Numbered from the stretch's first letter, positions 15,773 to 23,971 are shown. The stretch is DNA of 29,135 nt from CAYTSA01 sp964440345 (GCA_964440345.1 CAYTSA010000043.1:1-29135), one strand, 5' to 3'. Program-made: numbers and translations. The notes: a model not told the origin generated them from the letters alone.

Positions 15773-17011
15773 ATGCAAGAACTTCTCATACAAGACCCGG
15801 CGGTTGGCCGGGCCATAACCCAGGAAATCGACCGGCAGGTGAGCAAGCTGGAGCTCATTGCTTCTGAGAACTTCACCTCCCCGGCGGTGCGCGAAGCCTG
15901 CGGCTCGGTCATGACCCACAAGTACGCTGAAGGCTACCCGGGCAAACGCTACTATGGCGGCTGCGAATTTGTTGACTTGGCCGAGGACCTGGCCCGGGAC
16001 CGGCTCAAGGAGATTTTCGGAGCGGAATACGCTAACGTGCAGCCTCACTCAGGATCCCAGGCAAACATGGCTGTCTACTTCGGCGCCATGCAGCCGGGCG
16101 ACACCATCCTGGGCATGGACCTCTCCCACGGCGGCCACCTTACCCACGGCAGCCCGGTCAACTTCTCCGGCAAGCTCTTCAATGTGGTCTTCTACGGCGT
16201 GGACAAAGAAACCCAGACCATAGACTACAGCCAGCTAGCCAACCAAGCCCGCGAACACAAGCCCAAGGTCATCGTGGCCGGCGCCAGCGCCTACCCGCGG
16301 ACCATCGACTTCGCCAAATTCCGGGCCATTGCCGACGAAGTAGGCGCACAGCTCATGGTGGACATGGCCCACATTGCCGGGCTCATCGCCGCCGGACTGC
16401 ATCCGTCGCCCATCGGCCACGCGCATTTCACCACTTCCACTACGCACAAAACTCTGCGCGGCCCCCGCGGCGGGCTCATCCTGTCCTCGGAAGAGTTTGG
16501 CAAGACCCTGAACTCCCAAATATTCCCGGGCATCCAGGGCGGCCCGCTCATGCACATCATCGCGGCCAAGGCCGTGGCCTTTGGCGAAGCCCTGAAACCG
16601 GAGTTCAAAACCTATCAGCAACAGGTGATTGACAACGCCAAAGCACTGGCCAAAACCCTGACCGGCGCAGGCTTCGACCTGGTCAGCGGCGGCACAGACA
16701 ACCACCTGATGCTCATCGACCTGACCAGCAAGAATGTGACCGGCAAGGACGCAGAAATTGCCTTGGACCTGGCCGGCGTCACTGTGAACAAAAACACCGT
16801 GCCCTTTGAGACCCGCTCGCCCTTTGTCACCTCGGGCGTGCGCATAGGCACGCCAGCCCTGACCACCCGGGGCATGAAGGAAAAGGAAATGGAAATGGTG
16901 GGCGGCTGGATTGCCGACGCCATAGCCAATATCAGCAATGAATCCCGGCTGGAGGAAATCCGCAAGGACGTGGAAACCTTCGCCAGGCAGTACCCGCTCT
17001 TTACATGGTAA
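15773..17011 (+). CDS. glyA: Serine hydroxymethyltransferase
   Basis: This is a 412-aa PLP enzyme that interconverts serine plus tetrahydrofolate with glycine plus methylene-tetrahydrofolate. The PLP lysine is Lys226 in STTHKTLRGPRGG. Family segments 'LIASENFTS', 'KYAEGYPGKRYYGGCEFVD' and 'PHSGSQANMAVY' are intact. I chose the ATG at 15773, with AAGGAT 10 nt upstream and the usual family length. An ATG at 15752 overlapping the fabF stop would add seven residues. The methylene-tetrahydrofolate it makes is the cofactor for dTMP synthesis, which fits the dCMP deaminase gene immediately downstream. Confidence 0.96.
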   Translation: MQELLIQDPAVGRAITQEIDRQVSKLELIASENFTSPAVREACGSVMTHKYAEGYPGKRYYGGCEFVDLAEDLARDRLKEIFGAEYANVQPHSGSQANMAVYFGAMQPGDTILGMDLSHGGHLTHGSPVNFSGKLFNVVFYGVDKETQTIDYSQLANQAREHKPKVIVAGASAYPRTIDFAKFRAIADEVGAQLMVDMAHIAGLIAAGLHPSPIGHAHFTTSTTHKTLRGPRGGLILSSEEFGKTLNSQIFPGIQGGPLMHIIAAKAVAFGEALKPEFKTYQQQVIDNAKALAKTLTGAGFDLVSGGTDNHLMLIDLTSKNVTGKDAEIALDLAGVTVNKNTVPFETRSPFVTSGVRIGTPALTTRGMKEKEMEMVGGWIADAIANISNESRLEEIRKDVETFARQYPLFTW

Positions 17012-17016
17012 ATCCC

Positions 17017-17038
17017 CGGGCCGGCTGAAACCGGCCCG
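17017..17038 (+). other. Strong hairpin after glyA
   Basis: CGGGCCGG (17017-17024) pairs perfectly with CCGGCCCG (17031-17038) over a 6-nt loop, 5 bp after the glyA stop. No U-tract follows, so it is probably an mRNA-processing or partial-attenuation element inside the array. Confidence 0.45.
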
Positions 17039-17055
17039 AGGTCAGCGAGCAGACA

Positions 17056-17547
17056 ATGCGACAGCGAATCTCCTGGCCTGACTACTTCATGCGCATCGCC
17101 TTTCTGGTGGCGGAGCGCTCCACGTGCATCCGCCGCAAGGTGGGAGCCGTGGCCGTGAAGGACCGACGCATCCTGGCCACCGGCTACAACGGCGCGCCCA
17201 CCAACCTGCCCCACTGCCTGGACGTAGGCTGTCTGCGCGAAAAGCTGGGCGTGCCCTCTGGCCAGCGGCACGAAATTTGCCGCGGCCTGCATGCAGAACA
17301 GAATGTCATAATCCAGTGCGCCGTGCACGGCGTGCCATTGCTTGGGGCGGACATCTACTGCACCACCCAGCCCTGCCTCATCTGCACCAAGATGCTCATC
17401 AACTGCTCTGTAGGCCGTATTTTCTTTGCCGAAGGCTACCCGGACGAGCTGGCCCAGGACATGCTCAAAGAGGCCGGCGTGCGCTACGAGGTAATGGACT
17501 GTCCCGACCCCCTGAACCTGCCGCCTGACGCAAGCCCGGGAGCATAG
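17056..17547 (+). CDS. dCMP deaminase (ComEB type)
   Basis: This is a 163-aa zinc-dependent deoxycytidylate deaminase that turns dCMP into dUMP, the substrate for thymidylate synthase. Zinc ligands are His79 (in HAEQNVI, with catalytic Glu81) and Cys107 and Cys110 (in PCLICTKM). The extra His and Cys residues of the 'LPHCLDVGCLREKLG' insertion are typical of dCMP rather than cytidine deaminases. It lies three bases ahead of ribD, whose N-terminal domain belongs to the same deaminase superfamily. The ribosome site is weak. Confidence 0.92.
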   Translation: MRQRISWPDYFMRIAFLVAERSTCIRRKVGAVAVKDRRILATGYNGAPTNLPHCLDVGCLREKLGVPSGQRHEICRGLHAEQNVIIQCAVHGVPLLGADIYCTTQPCLICTKMLINCSVGRIFFAEGYPDELAQDMLKEAGVRYEVMDCPDPLNLPPDASPGA

Positions 17548-17550
17548 CCC

Positions 17551-18708
17551 ATGAGCGCGCTGCACTCCCCGGTCATGTCCCGCGCTGTGGAGCTGGCCCG
17601 GCGGGGCCGCTTTCACACTGCTCCGAACCCCTGCGTTGGCGCCGTGCTCACAGCCGGCGCATCGCTCATCGTGGCCGAAGGCTGGCACACCGCCTGCGGC
17701 CAGCCCCACGCAGAGGTAGAAGCCATACAAGCCGCCCGGGACAAACACATAAACCCAGCCGGCTGCACCCTGTGGGTGACCCTGGAGCCTTGCAACCACC
17801 ACGGCAAGACACCGCCCTGCACCCAGGCCATACTAGACGCCAGCATAAAACGCGTCATGGTTGGTCTGCACGACCCCAATGCAGACGTGGCCGGCGGCGG
17901 CGTGGAGTTCCTGCGCCAAAACGGCGTGGAGGTTCAAACTGGCTGGAATGAGCAGGAATGCAGCGACCTGCTGGCTGACTTCGTAGCCTGGAAGCAGCAC
18001 AAGCGCAGCTACTGCTTGCTCAAGCTGGCCTCCACCCTGGACGGCCGCATAGCCGCCCGTACCGGGCATTCCAAGTGGGTGACCGGCAAGCCGGCCAGAC
18101 AGCGCGTACACCAACTGCGCCAGGGCTGCAGCGCAGTCATCGTGGGCGGCAACACCTTTTATGAAGACGATCCGGACCTGACCTGCCGGCTCATTGAACA
18201 AAAAGAAAACGTCCAAGGCAACCAGCCCCTGGCCGTGGTGGTCACCACCCGGTTGCCGGAGCCAGAGCACGTCTGCAAGCTGACAACCCAGCGGCCCGGG
18301 CAGACCATTTTCTGGACCACGGACAAGATGGCCGGGTCCGAGCTTGCCCAGACGCTCATCACCCAGGGCGTGCGCATCTGGGCACTGCCCATGACCGTGC
18401 GCGGCTTGGATATTAACTACGGCCTACGCCGGCTTTACGACGAATGCGCGGTCCACTACGCCCTGTGCGAAGGCGGCGGCAAGCTGGGCCTCAGCCTGCT
18501 GCAGGCCGGACTGGCTGACGAATTTTTGCTCTTCCTGGCGCCCAAGGTCCTGGGCGACAGCGCAGCCCGGCCCCTGTTCGCCGGCCGCAGCCCGGAAACC
18601 ATGACCGAAGCCCTGCAACTGCGGCGCATCGGCTGCGAGCCCGTGGGCGAGGACGTGCTCATGACCTTCCGGCCGGATAGCAATGCAAACGACGAGGGGC
18701 GCGAGTAG
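17551..18708 (+). CDS. ribD: Bifunctional riboflavin deaminase-reductase RibD
   Basis: This is a 385-aa enzyme for two riboflavin steps: deamination of the diaminopyrimidine from GTP, then ribosyl side-chain reduction with NADPH. The N-terminal deaminase has His53-Ala-Glu55 and the zinc ligands Cys81 and Cys90 in PCNHHGKTPPC. The reductase starts at about residue 150, with 'KLASTLDGRIAARTGHSKWVTG' and 'CEGGGKLGLSLLQAGLADE' as its hallmarks. Its length is normal. It is 3 bp after the dCMP deaminase stop and 1 bp before ribE, so it is cotranscribed. No FMN riboswitch is seen upstream. Confidence 0.96.
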   Translation: MSALHSPVMSRAVELARRGRFHTAPNPCVGAVLTAGASLIVAEGWHTACGQPHAEVEAIQAARDKHINPAGCTLWVTLEPCNHHGKTPPCTQAILDASIKRVMVGLHDPNADVAGGGVEFLRQNGVEVQTGWNEQECSDLLADFVAWKQHKRSYCLLKLASTLDGRIAARTGHSKWVTGKPARQRVHQLRQGCSAVIVGGNTFYEDDPDLTCRLIEQKENVQGNQPLAVVVTTRLPEPEHVCKLTTQRPGQTIFWTTDKMAGSELAQTLITQGVRIWALPMTVRGLDINYGLRRLYDECAVHYALCEGGGKLGLSLLQAGLADEFLLFLAPKVLGDSAARPLFAGRSPETMTEALQLRRIGCEPVGEDVLMTFRPDSNANDEGRE

Positions 18709-18709
18709 C

Positions 18710-19366
18710 ATGTTCACCGGCCTCATCCAAACAACAGCTGCGGTGCTGGCCGCAGAAGCCAAGGGCGGCGAGACCAGATTCCGGCTGCGGCCGGCTGTGG
18801 ATATTGCGCCCTACGCGGCAGGCGAATCCATAGCTGTGAACGGAGTCTGCCTTACAGTGGAAACCTTTGGCCAGGACTGGTTCACCGCCTACGCCTCGGC
18901 TGAAACCATGTCCAAGACCAACCTGGGTCGGTTGCGCACAGGATCGGCCGTGAACCTGGAGCGGGCTCTGGCCCTGGGCGGCCGGCTGGGCGGACACATT
19001 GTCTCCGGCCACGTGGACTGCCTGGCCCGGATCGAATCCGTACGTCCGGCTGGGGAGTCGCGCATTTACCGGATAACATTCCCGGAAGATTTCGGCCCCC
19101 AAGTGGTTGCCAAAGGCTCGGTTGCCCTTGACGGGATCAGCCTTACTATTAATGATTGCGGGTCTACCTTCCTTGAAGTGAACATTATCCCGGCCACCCA
19201 GCGCGAGACCACCATCTCCGGCTGGACCGCGGGAACCGCAGTAAACATGGAGACCGACATCATCGGCAAGTACGTCCAGCGCATGCTCTTTGCCTGGACC
19301 ACGAAAGGGACGGTTCCCAAGGAATCCCCCATAACCGAAGACTTTCTGCGCAAGCACGGGTTTTAA
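18710..19366 (+). CDS. ribE: Riboflavin synthase alpha subunit
   Basis: This is a 218-aa enzyme that dismutates two dimethyl-ribityllumazines into riboflavin plus the pyrimidinedione. It has two lumazine-binding barrels. The first starts 'MFTGLIQTTAAV' with 'GESIAVNGVCLTV'; the second starts near residue 97 with 'GGHIVSGHVD' and has 'GSVALDGISLTIND'. GAGGGG lies 10 nt before the ATG. It is the last riboflavin gene before the two-gene ATPase cassette; its stop is only 2 nt from the next ATG. Confidence 0.96.
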   Translation: MFTGLIQTTAAVLAAEAKGGETRFRLRPAVDIAPYAAGESIAVNGVCLTVETFGQDWFTAYASAETMSKTNLGRLRTGSAVNLERALALGGRLGGHIVSGHVDCLARIESVRPAGESRIYRITFPEDFGPQVVAKGSVALDGISLTINDCGSTFLEVNIIPATQRETTISGWTAGTAVNMETDIIGKYVQRMLFAWTTKGTVPKESPITEDFLRKHGF

Positions 19367-19368
19367 GA

Positions 19369-20550
19369 ATGAGCGACACGACCACGCCATACGAAGCCGC
19401 GACCCTCATCACAAAGGTGAAGATCGACGGGTTCAAGAACCTGACCAGCCCGCATCAGCCGGATGGAGAGATACCGCTCACCAATCCGACGTTTCTGATC
19501 GGGCCTAATGGTTCAGGAAAATCCAATCTTGGCGAGGCGCTACGGTTTGTGAGAAGTATTCTTGGGGAATCGTATAAAGATGATGCAATTTGGAGAGCTG
19601 TAAAGCATCATGGCGGCCTTGGCGCCATTACACAAAAACATTCACCTGACAGTAATATCTCTTTGGCTTTCCACTTCGCGCATGTTGTTGATAAAACGCC
19701 TCTCTTCTATAAATGCACCTTCAAACCAGACTTTGATTCACTTTCTTTGTGGCTTTCTTATGAGTCTTACCCTGGACATGCTGGGCCCGTTTTAGGAAAG
19801 CCTGTGCTGTCAACGGATTTGGCTGTTTCCAGAAAAAGAGCTCTGTTTTCTGAGCAAGCTGATTTTATTTCTTCCTTCTTTATTAAATCTCTTTTTTATA
19901 ATGCTAATAATATTTCTACTGCTGCAGTAAAAGGAAATATCGCGACGATTGATCCGGACAATACATTTCTTTCAGAAAACGGTCTTAATATTCAAAATGT
20001 TTATTTTCTCTTAGAAAACTCGAAGCATTACAAAACGAAAAGAGCATTAGAACAATTCATTACAAAATACATAGACCAGGATTTCGAAACAATTCGTACT
20101 CCTCCGGTGGGAGAGAACTATATTGGCTTTAAATACTGGCGCTCAAACTCGGACACGCCTTACACCCTGGCCACCTTGTCCGACGGGACCATCCGCATGC
20201 TCATGTGGGCGGCTGTGCTGCTGCATCCCGAGCCTCCGCCGCTCATCTTCATTGACGAGCCGGAGTTGGGTTTGCATCCGGAGTGGATGGGACCGCTCAT
20301 GGAGATGATCTGGAAGGCGGCCGAGAAGACCCAGGTGATCATTGCCACTCATTCGCCGGATTTGCTGGACCAGCTGGAGCTGGAGGACGCCGGCCACGTG
20401 CTGGTCTGCGAGCAGGACGCACAAGGTTTGGCCATGTTCCACGCCCTTGACCCGGAGCCCCTGAGCGAATGGCTGAACCATTACCGGCTGGGCGAGCTTT
20501 ACCGGGCCGGTCGGCCCGAAGTAGGCGGCTGGAGCGAACCGAAATCATGA
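19369..20550 (+). CDS. AAA/ABC-type ATPase of the AAA_21 (OLD-like) class, putative defence protein
   Basis: This is a 393-aa SMC/ABC-like ATPase. 'KVKIDGFKNLTSP' opens the fold in the RecF/OLD manner. Walker A is GPNGSGKS (45-52), the ABC signature-like LSDGTIR is at 270-276, Walker B is LIFIDEPE (292-299) followed by LGLHPEW, and the His switch is ATHS (326-329). All ATPase elements are present. The part between Walker A and the signature (about 65-255) matches nothing I recognise and probably forms the variable lid or sensor. That part is strongly AT-rich (11 G/C of 60 at 19861-19920), while the ends resemble the host (37 of 60 at 20221-20280). The gene starts 2 nt after ribE and overlaps its partner by 4 bp. 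Paired ATPase and Toprim-type genes are common in anti-phage systems; that role is inferred here. Confidence 0.75.
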   Translation: MSDTTTPYEAATLITKVKIDGFKNLTSPHQPDGEIPLTNPTFLIGPNGSGKSNLGEALRFVRSILGESYKDDAIWRAVKHHGGLGAITQKHSPDSNISLAFHFAHVVDKTPLFYKCTFKPDFDSLSLWLSYESYPGHAGPVLGKPVLSTDLAVSRKRALFSEQADFISSFFIKSLFYNANNISTAAVKGNIATIDPDNTFLSENGLNIQNVYFLLENSKHYKTKRALEQFITKYIDQDFETIRTPPVGENYIGFKYWRSNSDTPYTLATLSDGTIRMLMWAAVLLHPEPPPLIFIDEPELGLHPEWMGPLMEMIWKAAEKTQVIIATHSPDLLDQLELEDAGHVLVCEQDAQGLAMFHALDPEPLSEWLNHYRLGELYRAGRPEVGGWSEPKS

Positions 20551-21278
20551 AGCTCGCCCTGGTCTGCCAGAGAGGATACACGGAGAAAAACAAACGTTTT
20601 GTGAATGCCTTGTTCCGTGAATCGAAACATACGCCGCCGGTGGTGGTTCCTGTAGGCTCAACGCCGCCGCCCAAAGGGGTGCAGCTGAATCTGGACGCAA
20701 AGCTTGCCGGCGATATTTCCAGAGCAGGCAAAGATATAAACAGTCTTTTTAAAAACGGGCTCGTTATTCACCGAAAAAAAGCCCCGACAATCCCAGAGGC
20801 CGTATTAATTTTGTGGGACACCGACTGTTACGAAAATCTTGCACAACTCAAGAAGCAATTGTGCGACGCAGTAAAGCATGAATACAGGAATAAAACATAC
20901 GTCTATTTTGCGCATCCTGAACCGGAGATATGGATCGTAGCTGACGGCGACAGCTGCCTTGCATCGTATTTCAGCGAACAGAACGCCCGTATTGTTATGC
21001 AGGAATTGCAATCAAAAGGCTTGCGATGTGAAAACCCCGAAGCGCACTTGCCGTATGACAGACAGAAAAAGTGCTGCCAGAAAAAAATATCGCAGCTTTT
21101 AGCAAGCGCTATAAAAAACAAAGTGGGAACAAAATTCTCAAAACGTAAAGACGTCCCTGAAATAATAGAACACATAAACTGGGCCGCTGTGGCGGACAAG
21201 CTGCCCACATTCAAACCCTTTTACGACGAATGGCTGGCGCCGCATCCGGTAAACAACAAGACCGGCTGCTGTGCGTAG
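20547..21278 (+). CDS. DUF4276-like (Toprim-fold-like) partner of the AAA ATPase
   Basis: This is a 243-aa protein. Features that suggest the DUF4276/Toprim-like group are a first strand LALVCQRGYTE (3-13) in the place of the usual acidic 'VEGxTE' strand, a DTD motif at 91-93 after a hydrophobic strand, 'PEPEIWIVAD' (124-133) resembling the group's 'EFEAWFLAD' segment, and a C-terminal 'FSKRKDVPEIIEHINW' with 'FKPFYDEWL'. The acidic residue expected at the first strand is not obvious, so catalysis is uncertain. The last residues contain Cys241 and Cys242. The ATG overlaps the ATPase stop (ATGA), indicating one complex or pathway; an upstream in-frame ATG at 20469 lies inside the ATPase gene and is rejected. 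Middle segments are AT-rich like the partner. ribBA starts 21 nt after its stop. Confidence 0.6.
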   Translation: MKLALVCQRGYTEKNKRFVNALFRESKHTPPVVVPVGSTPPPKGVQLNLDAKLAGDISRAGKDINSLFKNGLVIHRKKAPTIPEAVLILWDTDCYENLAQLKKQLCDAVKHEYRNKTYVYFAHPEPEIWIVADGDSCLASYFSEQNARIVMQELQSKGLRCENPEAHLPYDRQKKCCQKKISQLLASAIKNKVGTKFSKRKDVPEIIEHINWAAVADKLPTFKPFYDEWLAPHPVNNKTGCCA

Positions 21279-21299
21279 ACGCAATAGAGAGGTGCACAC

Positions 21300-22523
21300 A
21301 TGACAATCTGCTCGGCCCAGGAGGCCATAGAGGACATTCGCCAGGGAAAAATGATCATCCTGGTGGACGACGAGGACCGCGAAAACGAAGGGGACCTGAC
21401 CATAGCCGCGGAAAAGGTCACCCCGGAAATCATCAACTTCATGGCCACGCACGGCCGCGGGCTCATCTGCCTGGCCATGCATCCGGACATGGTGGAGAAC
21501 CTGCGGCTGCCCATGATGTCCACCAACAACAAGTCCAAGTTCGGCACGGCCTTTACCGTCTCCATAGAGGCGCGCGAGGGCGTAACCACCGGCATCTCCG
21601 CCTATGACCGGGCCACCACCATCCAGGCGGCTGTGGCGGACGACGCCAAGCCGGAAGACATCGTCACGCCGGGCCACATCTTCCCGCTCAAGGCCAAGGC
21701 CGGCGGCGTGCTCGTCCGGGCTGGCCAGACCGAAGGTTCCGTTGACCTGGCCAAACTGGCCGGGCTTAAGCCGGCCGCGGTCATTTGCGAGATCATGCGC
21801 GACGACGGCGAAATGGCCCGCCTGCCAGATTTGCAGGAATTCGCCGCCAAGCACGATCTGAAGATCGCCACCATCCGCGACCTGATCACCCACCGCATGC
21901 AGTTCGGCCAGCTTTCGGTCAAGCGCGTGGCCGAAGCTAAGCTGCCCAGCTGCTTTGGTGGCGAATTCACCGTGCGCGCTTATGAAAACGAACTGGACGA
22001 AAACGCCCACCTGGCCATCATCATGGGCGATGTCTCGGGCGAGGAGCCTGTGCTGGTGCGGGTGCACAGCGAATGTTTGACCGGCGACGTGCTCGGCTCC
22101 TTGCGGTGTGACTGCGGCGGGCAACTGCAGTCCGCCCTGAAGAAGGTGGCTGAAGAAGGCCGCGGCGTGGTGCTTTACATGCGCCAGGAAGGCCGGGGCA
22201 TAGGCCTGGCCAACAAAATAAAGGCGTACGCCTTGCAGGACGAAGGATATGACACCGTGGAAGCCAACACCAAGCTGGGTTTCAAGCCGGACCTGCGGGA
22301 CTATGGCGTGGGCGCCCAAATTCTGGTGGACCTGGGCATTAAAAAAATGCGGCTAATGACCAACAACCCAAAAAAAATCGTCGGCTTATCCGGCTACGGT
22401 CTGGAAATCATCGACCGCGTGCCCATAGAAACCGACGTCTGTTTTGAAAATATCCGCTATCTGCAGACCAAGAAAGACAAGATGGGCCATCTTCTTGAAA
22501 TGAAGAACAATTCTAAGATATAA
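21300..22523 (+). CDS. ribBA: Bifunctional 3,4-dihydroxy-2-butanone-4-phosphate synthase / GTP cyclohydrolase II
   Basis: This is a 407-aa enzyme that supplies both riboflavin precursors. The N-terminal domain (about 1-200) makes dihydroxybutanone phosphate from ribulose-5-phosphate; it has 'DDEDRENEGDL' (23-33) and His126 in TPGHIFPL. The C-terminal domain opens GTP; its zinc ligands are Cys259, Cys270 and Cys272 in ECLTGDVLGSLRCDCGG, followed by 'MRQEGRGIGL'. The very end is the usual basic tail. GAGAGG precedes the ATG. It should directly follow ribE in the standard operon, but here the ATPase cassette intervenes. Confidence 0.96.
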   Translation: MTICSAQEAIEDIRQGKMIILVDDEDRENEGDLTIAAEKVTPEIINFMATHGRGLICLAMHPDMVENLRLPMMSTNNKSKFGTAFTVSIEAREGVTTGISAYDRATTIQAAVADDAKPEDIVTPGHIFPLKAKAGGVLVRAGQTEGSVDLAKLAGLKPAAVICEIMRDDGEMARLPDLQEFAAKHDLKIATIRDLITHRMQFGQLSVKRVAEAKLPSCFGGEFTVRAYENELDENAHLAIIMGDVSGEEPVLVRVHSECLTGDVLGSLRCDCGGQLQSALKKVAEEGRGVVLYMRQEGRGIGLANKIKAYALQDEGYDTVEANTKLGFKPDLRDYGVGAQILVDLGIKKMRLMTNNPKKIVGLSGYGLEIIDRVPIETDVCFENIRYLQTKKDKMGHLLEMKNNSKI

Positions 22524-22535
22524 GGGGACTACTCA

Positions 22536-23006
22536 ATGACCAATTTGCGCACTGTGGAAGGCAAGTACGAGGCACGCGGCCTGAAGTTCGCTCTTGTGGC
22601 CAGCCGCTTCAATGACTTTATCGTCTCCCGCCTGGTGGACGGCGCGGTTGACTACCTGTTGCGCCATGGGGCCGAGCCGGACGACCTGACCATCATCCGC
22701 GTGCCCGGCGCGTTCGAAACCCCTCTGGTGACCAAAAAGGCTTGCGCCAGCGGCAAATATGACGCAGTCATTGCCTTGGGCGCTGTCATCCGCGGTTCCA
22801 CGCCCCATTTCGACTATGTCTCGGCTGAGGTTTCCAAGGGGCTGGCCAGCGTTAGCCTGGAATCGGGCGTGCCGGTGGGTTTTGGCGTGCTGACCACGGA
22901 CACCCTGGAACAAGCCATTGAGCGGGCCGGCTCCAAAGCCGGCAACAAAGGCGTGGAAGCCGCCTCGGCCACGCTGGAAACCATTCGCGTGCTGGAGCAA
23001 CTGTAA
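22536..23006 (+). CDS. ribH: 6,7-dimethyl-8-ribityllumazine synthase
   Basis: This is a 156-aa enzyme that joins the two precursors made by RibD and RibBA into the lumazine consumed by riboflavin synthase; it usually forms pentamers or icosahedral shells. The motifs 'VASRFNDFIVSRLVDGA', 'VPGAFETPL' and 'GAVIRGSTPHFDYV' with catalytic His91 are intact. The C-terminal 'VLTTDTLEQAIERAGSKAGNKG' is typical. It lies 12 bp after ribBA and 4 bp before nusB. Confidence 0.97.
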   Translation: MTNLRTVEGKYEARGLKFALVASRFNDFIVSRLVDGAVDYLLRHGAEPDDLTIIRVPGAFETPLVTKKACASGKYDAVIALGAVIRGSTPHFDYVSAEVSKGLASVSLESGVPVGFGVLTTDTLEQAIERAGSKAGNKGVEAASATLETIRVLEQL

Positions 23007-23010
23007 CCAC

Positions 23011-23445
23011 ATGACCAAGAAAGAAAGCCGACGCGCCAGCCGCGAGCGGGCCTTCCAGGTGCTCTACGGCCTGGGCTATATTCCAGCGCAAGACGGGCGC
23101 GCCCTGCGCCAGGCATTCCTGGACAACCCGGCCGTCTTCGACACGGGCAAAACAGAAGCTGAAGGGTTTTCCTGGGATTTAGTCCACGGCGCGTGGTCCA
23201 TGCAAAAAGAACTGGACGAAGCTATTACGCGCCACTCCCAGCACTGGCGCATTGAGCGCATCGGCCGTATAGAGTTGACCATTCTGCGTCTGGGCATGTA
23301 CGAAATGCTTCACCGTCCGGACGTGCCGGTCAAGGTGGCCATCAACGAAGCCGTGGAGCTGGCCAAACAATTCGGAGACGCCAACTCCCCGAGTTTTATC
23401 AACGGAATTTTGGACGCAGCCGCCAAAAACGAAAAACATGGTTAG
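23011..23445 (+). CDS. nusB: Transcription antitermination factor NusB
   Basis: This is a 144-aa all-helical RNA-binding protein that works with NusE (S10) on boxA in rRNA transcription. The start 'RRASRERAFQVLYGLG' and the region 'RIERIGRIELTILRLGMYEML' are family hallmarks, as is 'VAINEAVELAKQFGDANSPSFINGILD'. The ribH-nusB order is very common in bacteria. The last 8 bp overlap the next gene. I chose the ATG at 23011; frames further upstream lie inside ribH. Confidence 0.95.
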   Translation: MTKKESRRASRERAFQVLYGLGYIPAQDGRALRQAFLDNPAVFDTGKTEAEGFSWDLVHGAWSMQKELDEAITRHSQHWRIERIGRIELTILRLGMYEMLHRPDVPVKVAINEAVELAKQFGDANSPSFINGILDAAAKNEKHG

Positions 23446-23971
23446 GATCGGATTCATCCGTGACGCCCGGCAATGCCCCAAAGACTTTCACAAGGTCTCC
23501 CTGCGCAACGCCATCGGCGGCGCAAAAGGGCCGGAAGCCACTGTCACCTCTTGGCCGGACGACCGGGACCGGCAGCACTACGAGCTGATGGTGGAGGCCC
23601 CAGGCGGGATGCATGCACTGGACTCCTGGCCCGGGTCCATGGCAGACATTCTCAATCGAATGGGCTGGACGCGCTGGTGGCTGGAGACCGACTCCCTGGC
23701 CCGGCTCCTGGGCTGCCCAGTCTCAAAAGCGCTGGCTCTGTGGGGCGAAAGGTTCTGGCCACAATACGTCATGGAATGCGTGATCCTGCTGGAAGTGGGC
23801 CTGGACCGCTCCGCCATTTATCAAAGCGCCGTGAATTGGGAAACCACGCTGGACGGCCTGCGCATTGACCCGGAATACGACTTTGAAGACCACGAACGCG
23901 CCGACCGTAAAAACAAAATGCGCAAGCGCGAAAGAATCGCCCAGCTCTGGCGCAAAGTGAAGGCCAAATAA
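23438..23971 (+). CDS. Conserved-looking hypothetical protein between nusB and leuS
   Basis: This is a 177-aa soluble protein that I do not recognise. It is rich in Trp (nine by eye) and charged residues, begins 'MVRIGFIRDARQCPKDFHKV' and ends in a basic Lys/Arg tail (RADRKNKMRKRERIAQLW). A segment around 78-98 (WWLETDSLARLLGC) looks like a helix-turn-helix-sized unit but is not convincing. There is no signal peptide or membrane helix. The ATG overlaps nusB by 8 bp and the stop is 31 bp before leuS, so it is in the operon. Codon use matches the neighbours, suggesting a resident gene. The basic tail could contact RNA; that is a guess. Confidence 0.7.
   Translation: MVRIGFIRDARQCPKDFHKVSLRNAIGGAKGPEATVTSWPDDRDRQHYELMVEAPGGMHALDSWPGSMADILNRMGWTRWWLETDSLARLLGCPVSKALALWGERFWPQYVMECVILLEVGLDRSAIYQSAVNWETTLDGLRIDPEYDFEDHERADRKNKMRKRERIAQLWRKVKAK

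Noticed and set aside
17012..17055. FMN riboswitch ahead of the riboflavin genes
   Set aside because: The gap holds only one short hairpin and is far too small for an RFN element; none is seen before ribE, ribBA or ribH either.
19340..21320. Transposase, integrase, att site or flanking direct repeats around the ATPase cassette
   Set aside because: I looked at both junctions and saw no repeat or recombinase gene, so the cassette is not called a mobile element.
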